The position numbers and the translations under genes were made by a program. DNA of 34,395 bases, from IMG/VR virus record IMGVR_UViG_3300032516_000094, positions 1-34,395 of that record. One strand, given 5' to 3'. Shown in pieces: positions 31,153-34,395 of this stretch. The notes beneath the pieces were generated by a model. That model had not been told where the DNA came from. It saw nothing but the letters and a program-made list of their open reading frames with translations, and searched no databases. The stretch comes from a virus. How positions within the stretch are numbered: the stretch's first letter is position 1; every line of letters starts with the position of its first letter.

Positions 31153-31812
31153 TCACGCCTCGTAGGTGGAGGGGTCGATCACTTGCGCGAGCGCGAACGC
31201 TTCGCGCCGCTCGGTGCACGTACCGCACTTGCCACAATGTTCCTCGCGCCCCGCGTAGCACGAGTACGTCAGGTGCAGCGGTACCCCAAGCCGAACTCCC
31301 ATCAGGGCGATGCTCGCCTTGGTGAAGTCCGTGAACGGTGCCACGAGACGCACCTTGTGCCAGTCGGCGAGGTACAGCGCGCGCTCGAACGCGGACATGA
31401 ACTCCGGTCGGCAGTCGGGGTAGATGGCGTGATCGCCCGCGTGCGCGGCGTAGGCGATCCAATCGGCCTTCACGCTGATCGCCCACGCACCAGCGATGGC
31501 CAGCATGAGCATGTTGCGGTTCGGCACCACGGTCGCCTTCATCGACTCCTCGGCGTAGTGCCCGTGCGGCAACGGAACGTCGTCGCTCGTCAACGCTGAC
31601 CCCGCCAGCAGCGGCTTCAACGACGACAGGTCGGCCACGCGATGCTCGACGCCGTAGTGTGCCGCGATCAGTCGCGCCGCATCGAGTTCCCGCACGTGCC
31701 GTTGCCCGTAGTCAATCGACAGCGTCCGGCAGTCGGTCCCTCCGCGCAGCAGATGCCCGAGCAGCACGGTGCTGTCCATCCCGCCCGACAACAAAACAAC
31801 CGCCGCTCCCAT
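31153..31812 (-). CDS. queC: 7-cyano-7-deazaguanine (preQ0) synthase QueC
   Basis: 219 residues, the usual QueC size. It converts 7-carboxy-7-deazaguanine to preQ0 with ATP and ammonia in the cytoplasm. The N-terminus carries the PP-loop ATP motif SGGMDST (9-15). LSIDYGQRH and ATVVPNRNMLML are family signatures. The C-terminal zinc site is four cysteines in SCYAGREEHCGKCGTC (C185, C193, C196, C199). There is no fused amidotransferase (GAT) domain, so the expected end product is preQ0 and not the dG+ (archaeosine-type) base made by Gat-QueC phages. The ATG overlaps the dpdA stop as ATGA, indicating translational coupling. Confidence 0.95.
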   Translation of the reverse strand: MGAAVVLLSGGMDSTVLLGHLLRGGTDCRTLSIDYGQRHVRELDAARLIAAHYGVEHRVADLSSLKPLLAGSALTSDDVPLPHGHYAEESMKATVVPNRNMLMLAIAGAWAISVKADWIAYAAHAGDHAIYPDCRPEFMSAFERALYLADWHKVRLVAPFTDFTKASIALMGVRLGVPLHLTYSCYAGREEHCGKCGTCTERREAFALAQVIDPSTYEA

Positions 31813-32630
31813 CAGTTTTTCCTTTCGCGGGCTTTCAGCGCCCCGTTGTTTTCACCCGGGTTGTTCCCGTTGCACGACAACCGGACTGAGGGTGCGATTT
31901 CTCTCCCGCTGCCGATGGTGGCCAGCCGTACGTGTGGTCCGTCCGCGTCAAGGAGGGCCATCTCTTTCGGCCACCGTCGCCGCGCCTGCTGCTCGAGGTC
32001 AAGGTACCAGTCAACCTCAGCGCGCATGTTCTGCCTTGTCCCCCGCCACGACAGCCGCGTGTTGCCGTACGCTTTCCATTGACCGAAGCACGCCGGTCCC
32101 ATCTCCCACGACGAGGCGTCGGTGCTGTGGAACGGTAGGCCGAGCACACCCGCCGCGCTGCCGAACCCGAACCCGTGAATCTTCTTCGGCCACACGCGCG
32201 TGAAGCACTGAGCCGCCCACGCGAGCTTGGCCTTCTCGCGCTTACGCGCCACCCCGCCGAGAGCGATCTTCGGGTAGTCGCGGGCCAGTTGCTTGAGCAC
32301 GTCAACGGGCTCGCCGAAGTGATAGCACGGGATCGCCGGGACGCCTGCGGCCCAGAGCGCCTCCGTATTCTTCAACCCGGCGCGCCAGTTTCCAATCACG
32401 TCGAGCGCGAACACCTCGGTCAACAGCGGGTCGGTCGCCAGAAGGTGCTTCGCCGTCTCCGTGTAGGCCTCAAGCTCGATCACCTTGCCCTTCATGTAGG
32501 CGGTGAACGCCCCCGAGTCCAGAGCCCAATCCCGCATCGCGTACATGCCCCTCACGCGCATGCGCTGGAAGGGCTTGAGGTATACGTACGAGCACAACAG
32601 CGCGGGCAGGTGCTCGGGGTCACTCGCCAT
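31812..32630 (-). CDS. dpdA: DpdA-like DNA guanine transglycosylase (7-deazaguanine insertion)
   Basis: 272 residues from ATG 32630, chosen for its GGGAG site 9 bases upstream; a TTG at 32657 is a weaker alternative. The motifs follow the tRNA-guanine transglycosylase TIM barrel in order: ALDSGAF (D38, equivalent to the TGT general acid/base Asp), EVFALDVIG (D77, base recognition), IALGGVA (124-128), IHGFGFGS (H152) and HSTDASSWE (D171, position of the TGT nucleophile). DpdA proteins exchange guanine in DNA for a 7-deazaguanine such as preQ0. No CxCxxC zinc cluster typical of tRNA TGTs is visible in the C-terminal third, which fits a phage DpdA and not a host tRNA enzyme. The stop overlaps queC (ATGA), and the four preQ0 synthesis genes follow directly. 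The base specificity and sequence context of modification cannot be read from sequence. Confidence 0.85.
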   Translation of the reverse strand: MASDPEHLPALLCSYVYLKPFQRMRVRGMYAMRDWALDSGAFTAYMKGKVIELEAYTETAKHLLATDPLLTEVFALDVIGNWRAGLKNTEALWAAGVPAIPCYHFGEPVDVLKQLARDYPKIALGGVARKREKAKLAWAAQCFTRVWPKKIHGFGFGSAAGVLGLPFHSTDASSWEMGPACFGQWKAYGNTRLSWRGTRQNMRAEVDWYLDLEQQARRRWPKEMALLDADGPHVRLATIGSGREIAPSVRLSCNGNNPGENNGALKARERKN

Positions 32631-33516
32631 CGGGGCTCCCGTGGCCGAGCACGGCAACGATCCACGCCACCAGCGGCAGGTCGGTGCCGGTGCGCTCGTG
32701 CGCCGCGTTCAGCGTCGTCCACTCCTCCTCGTTGAACGTCAGGTGGTGCAGGTGGACTCCGGGTTGGTCGTCGAGTTGTGCCATCGGGGGAGCCACCCAA
32801 TCGGCGTTGAGCAGCGGTGCCAGTTCGTCGTCGCTCCACCCGAGGCGGTGCAGGTTCTCGCCCGCCGCGTTCATGCGCTGCAACTCCTTCGACAACGCCT
32901 CGTAATCCCACCGCGCAAGCTCGGCGGTGCGGTTGTCGTAGAGCGCGAGACGGGTCTTTTGTTCGGGCGTCAGGTTCGTCCGGCGCACGGCGATGATCTC
33001 GTTGCCGTCAGCCTCGACCACGCGCACGCGTTCGATGCCCGCGTTGCCTGCGGCCTCAATCGTCGCGTTGCCCGCGAGGACGACACCGTCCTCGTCGATC
33101 ACGATGCTGCGCGCCGCGCCAACGTCCTTGAGGGCTTCCTCCAACGTGCCGACGTTCGCTGGCGTGTGCTCGCGCACGTTGTGCGGGTCGGGCGTCAGGT
33201 CTCGTAGGTGCGTGATCTCGCGGCGCGCGGTCGCCCCCGTGGCAGGGGTGGGGGTGGGCGTTTGCCGGGCGGGGCGGGTGGGGCGGGTCGCCGGGGGCGG
33301 TGCCAAGCCCCCCGCAACCGCCCGAGACGCCCCCACGCCCCGGATTTGACCCACTCCGGGGGCCTGTGGGGCGGTTCCCGCCCTACGGGGTTGCCCCGGG
33401 GTGGGGGTGGCGGGTGGGGCGGGAACGCGGGGCTTGGGCTTTGAACCCCGTACGGGCGACGTACGGCCCCCTGTGGTCCCCGTGGTACGCGGCGGCGTGG
33501 TGCGCTTACCTGCCAC
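32620..33516 (-). CDS. ParB-like nuclease-domain protein with long Pro/Thr-rich N-terminus
   Basis: 298 residues from a GTG start that overlaps the DUF1064 gene by 11 bases. Residues 1-98 are low complexity, rich in Pro, Thr, Ala and Gly, and probably disordered. Residues ~99-205 match the ParB N-terminal domain: ITHLRDLTPDPHNVREHTP, then DEDGVVLAGNATIEAAG (compare the family's LAGNxRLEAA motif), then LTPEQKTRLALYDNR. Phage proteins of this kind sit next to terminases, methylases and modification genes. Some ParB/Srx-fold proteins bind or cut DNA and some have nucleotide-dependent activities. The exact job here is unknown. Its stop overlaps the dpdA start, so it is probably translated with the modification cassette and could guide or regulate it. 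A later start that removes the disordered tail is possible. Confidence 0.7.
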   Translation of the reverse strand: MAGKRTTPPRTTGTTGGRTSPVRGSKPKPRVPAPPATPTPGQPRRAGTAPQAPGVGQIRGVGASRAVAGGLAPPPATRPTRPARQTPTPTPATGATARREITHLRDLTPDPHNVREHTPANVGTLEEALKDVGAARSIVIDEDGVVLAGNATIEAAGNAGIERVRVVEADGNEIIAVRRTNLTPEQKTRLALYDNRTAELARWDYEALSKELQRMNAAGENLHRLGWSDDELAPLLNADWVAPPMAQLDDQPGVHLHHLTFNEEEWTTLNAAHERTGTDLPLVAWIVAVLGHGSPDGE

Positions 33517-34069
33517 GGCGCACCGCCTTCACGCGCCGCCACCGCTCGGTGCTGCCGCTGATCCTGATGTCGATGCCGTACGCCTCGCGCATCCACCGTT
33601 GCTTGCGCAGGAAGTCGCGCGTGATCAGCCCGTTCTTGAAGTCTTCCACGACGTGCCTCCTTGACTCGGTTTCGGTGTACGTGAAGTCGGCGATGTACAC
33701 GTCGATCAACACGCCTCCGGTGAACACGACCCGAGCGCCATCCAGCCGCAACTCGAACCGTACTTGATACTGCAAGTCCTCGATCGCCCCGCCGCGCTGC
33801 ATCGCCGCCAACAGGACGCCGCGAACGGCCTCGCCCTTCGACCCGTACGCGCGCAGGTCGCCGCGCACGTCTGGCGCGGCCACCTTGCGCACGCCGTAGC
33901 GCGAGCGGTGCCGCAGCCCGGGACATTGAGGCGACAGTCGTGTGGCGGTGCATCCGGCCTTGGCGCAGGGACCGCACAGGGCGGCGGTGCCGCGACCTTG
34001 ATGCTCGCGGAAGGTACCGGCAGGACGTGAGTGCCCGGACGGGCAGACGCAGCGCGGTCGCGGTGACAT
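33506..34069 (-). CDS. DUF1064-family nuclease-like protein with N-terminal cysteine cluster
   Basis: 187 residues. Residues ~57-175 follow the phage DUF1064 pattern, a PD-(D/E)XK-like fold: RYGV at the start, a conserved Glu in SKGEA (E80), YIAD (D128) on a strand, then VVEDFK (D143, K145) as the D/ExK element, and a closing REAYGIDIRI. DUF1064 proteins are usually described as putative endonucleases or resolvases in phage replication and recombination regions; the substrate is unknown. Residues 7-49 add a cysteine cluster (CVCPSGH, LCGPCAKAGC), probably a zinc ribbon. The start is ATG with only a weak G-rich site upstream. It lies just after the terminator, so a promoter probably sits in 34070-34173. 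The end overlaps the next gene by 11 bases. Confidence 0.65.
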   Translation of the reverse strand: MSPRPRCVCPSGHSRPAGTFREHQGRGTAALCGPCAKAGCTATRLSPQCPGLRHRSRYGVRKVAAPDVRGDLRAYGSKGEAVRGVLLAAMQRGGAIEDLQYQVRFELRLDGARVVFTGGVLIDVYIADFTYTETESRRHVVEDFKNGLITRDFLRKQRWMREAYGIDIRISGSTERWRRVKAVRRGR

Positions 34070-34173
34070 GAGTTGGACCCCGCCCGGGCCGATCGTCGGC
34101 GCGCAAGTGGGTTACGCACGGACTGGCTCAAGGGCGGGGCAGGCGCACGCTATCACGACCTCGGGGCTTGAGC
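34070..34173 (-). other. Intergenic region likely to hold the promoter of the modification operon
   Basis: About 100 bases between the terminator and the DUF1064 start. A promoter is expected here because transcription from upstream should stop at the terminator. I see only poor sigma70-like matches, for example TTGCTC followed 17 bases later by TAGCGT, and no clear operator. The location is inferred from context, not from a recognised motif. Confidence 0.3.
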
Positions 34174-34215
34174 AAAAAAAAACGCGGGGCACCGACCCGA
34201 AGGCCGACGCCCCGC
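34174..34215 (-). terminator. Strong rho-independent terminator
   Basis: On the minus strand a perfect 7-bp stem GCGGGGC/GCCCCGC (34209-34215 with 34184-34190) encloses an inner stem CGGCC/GGTCG, with one G-T pair, capped by a C(TTCG)G tetraloop. A run of nine T follows (34174-34182). This is a textbook intrinsic terminator. It separates the partial gene at the right edge from the DUF1064-ParB-dpdA operon. Confidence 0.9.
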
Positions 34216-34230
34216 CGTGCTCCCCTTCTA

Positions 34231-34395
34231 CTACTCCCGCAGCCGCAGCGCGCGCACCTCACGCGCCAGCGCGAAGATGGCGGTCAGCAAGGCCCTCACC
34301 ATGAACGCCTCACGCTCGCCGCTCCGCTCGTGCGACTGGCGGATGTAGTGTGCTTCGCCCGCCGCGCGGTACTCGGCCACCTCAAGATCAGGCGG
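34231..34395 (-). CDS. Unknown protein, C-terminal part only (cut by window edge)
   Basis: An open frame enters from the right edge and runs 54 codons to a TAG stop at 34231-34233. The visible part begins PPDLEVAEYRAAGEAHYIRQ and ends in a likely helix rich in Ala, Leu and Arg (AREVRALRLRE). No start is visible. I do not recognise the family. It is supported as coding because the frame stays open to the edge and is followed 16 bases later by a strong terminator of the same orientation. It would be the last gene of an upstream operon. Confidence 0.6.
   Translation of the reverse strand, partial: PPDLEVAEYRAAGEAHYIRQSHERSGEREAFMVRALLTAIFALAREVRALRLRE

Noticed and set aside
29506-31812. Host-type tRNA queuosine operon instead of a DNA-modification cassette
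   Set aside because: No QueF, QueA, QueG or tRNA TGT is present, and the transglycosylase is DpdA-like and embedded in phage genes.
33195-34106. 303-codon minus-strand frame overlapping DUF1064 and ParB-like genes
   Set aside because: It is Arg/Pro-rich with no motif, while the other frame carries conserved DUF1064 and ParB patterns.

Overview
This window is a high-GC stretch of tailed-phage DNA (phage or prophage; no integrase, transposase, repressor or replication gene is visible). Every convincing gene reads on the minus strand, so transcription runs from base 34395 down to base 1. Genes are packed tightly, with many ATGA/GTGA stop-start overlaps, which suggests one or a few long operons. 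The head module is Mu-like: DUF935 portal, gpF-type head morphogenesis, gpI-type protease with scaffold, gp36/DUF1320 connector and gpG-type morphogenesis protein. The tail is long, flexible and non-contractile: one major tail protein, a frameshifted chaperone pair and a 1017-residue tape measure, with no sheath. I therefore read it as a siphovirus. A possible lipoprotein and spanin-like gene weakly favour a Gram-negative host; the host cannot be named from the sequence.

Layout in transcription order. (1) 34395-32620: the end of an unknown gene, a strong intrinsic terminator, a DUF1064 nuclease-like protein and a ParB-domain protein. (2) 32630-29506: a 7-deazaguanine DNA-modification cassette, dpdA-queC-queD-queE-folE, with all five genes touching or overlapping. 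FolE, QueD, QueE and QueC convert GTP to preQ0. The DpdA-like transglycosylase should insert it into the phage DNA in place of guanine, probably protecting it from host restriction. (3) 29485-25436: a repeat-built fibre-like protein, a second structural-looking protein, a 45-residue protein, a possible glycoside hydrolase and two small proteins, one with a zinc-ribbon-like cysteine pattern. (4) 25432-13007: packaging and head genes, then connectors and the major tail protein. (5) 12857-3912: tail chaperones with a programmed -1 frameshift, tape measure and two large distal tail proteins. (6) 3909-108: M15-family endolysin, small unknown proteins, a lipoprotein, a holin-like protein, a membrane/coiled-coil protein and two more unknown proteins.

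The most notable points are the complete preQ0-to-DNA cassette including a compact DpdA; an A-AAA-AAC slippery site that joins two chaperone frames exactly; a scaffold start nested in the protease gene with its own strong ribosome binding site; an identical 21-bp hairpin element at bases 29-49 and 12881-12901 that brackets the tail/lysis block; and a protein whose repeats are conserved in amino acids but diverged in synonymous DNA positions. No tRNA, rRNA, CRISPR array or insertion sequence was recognised.
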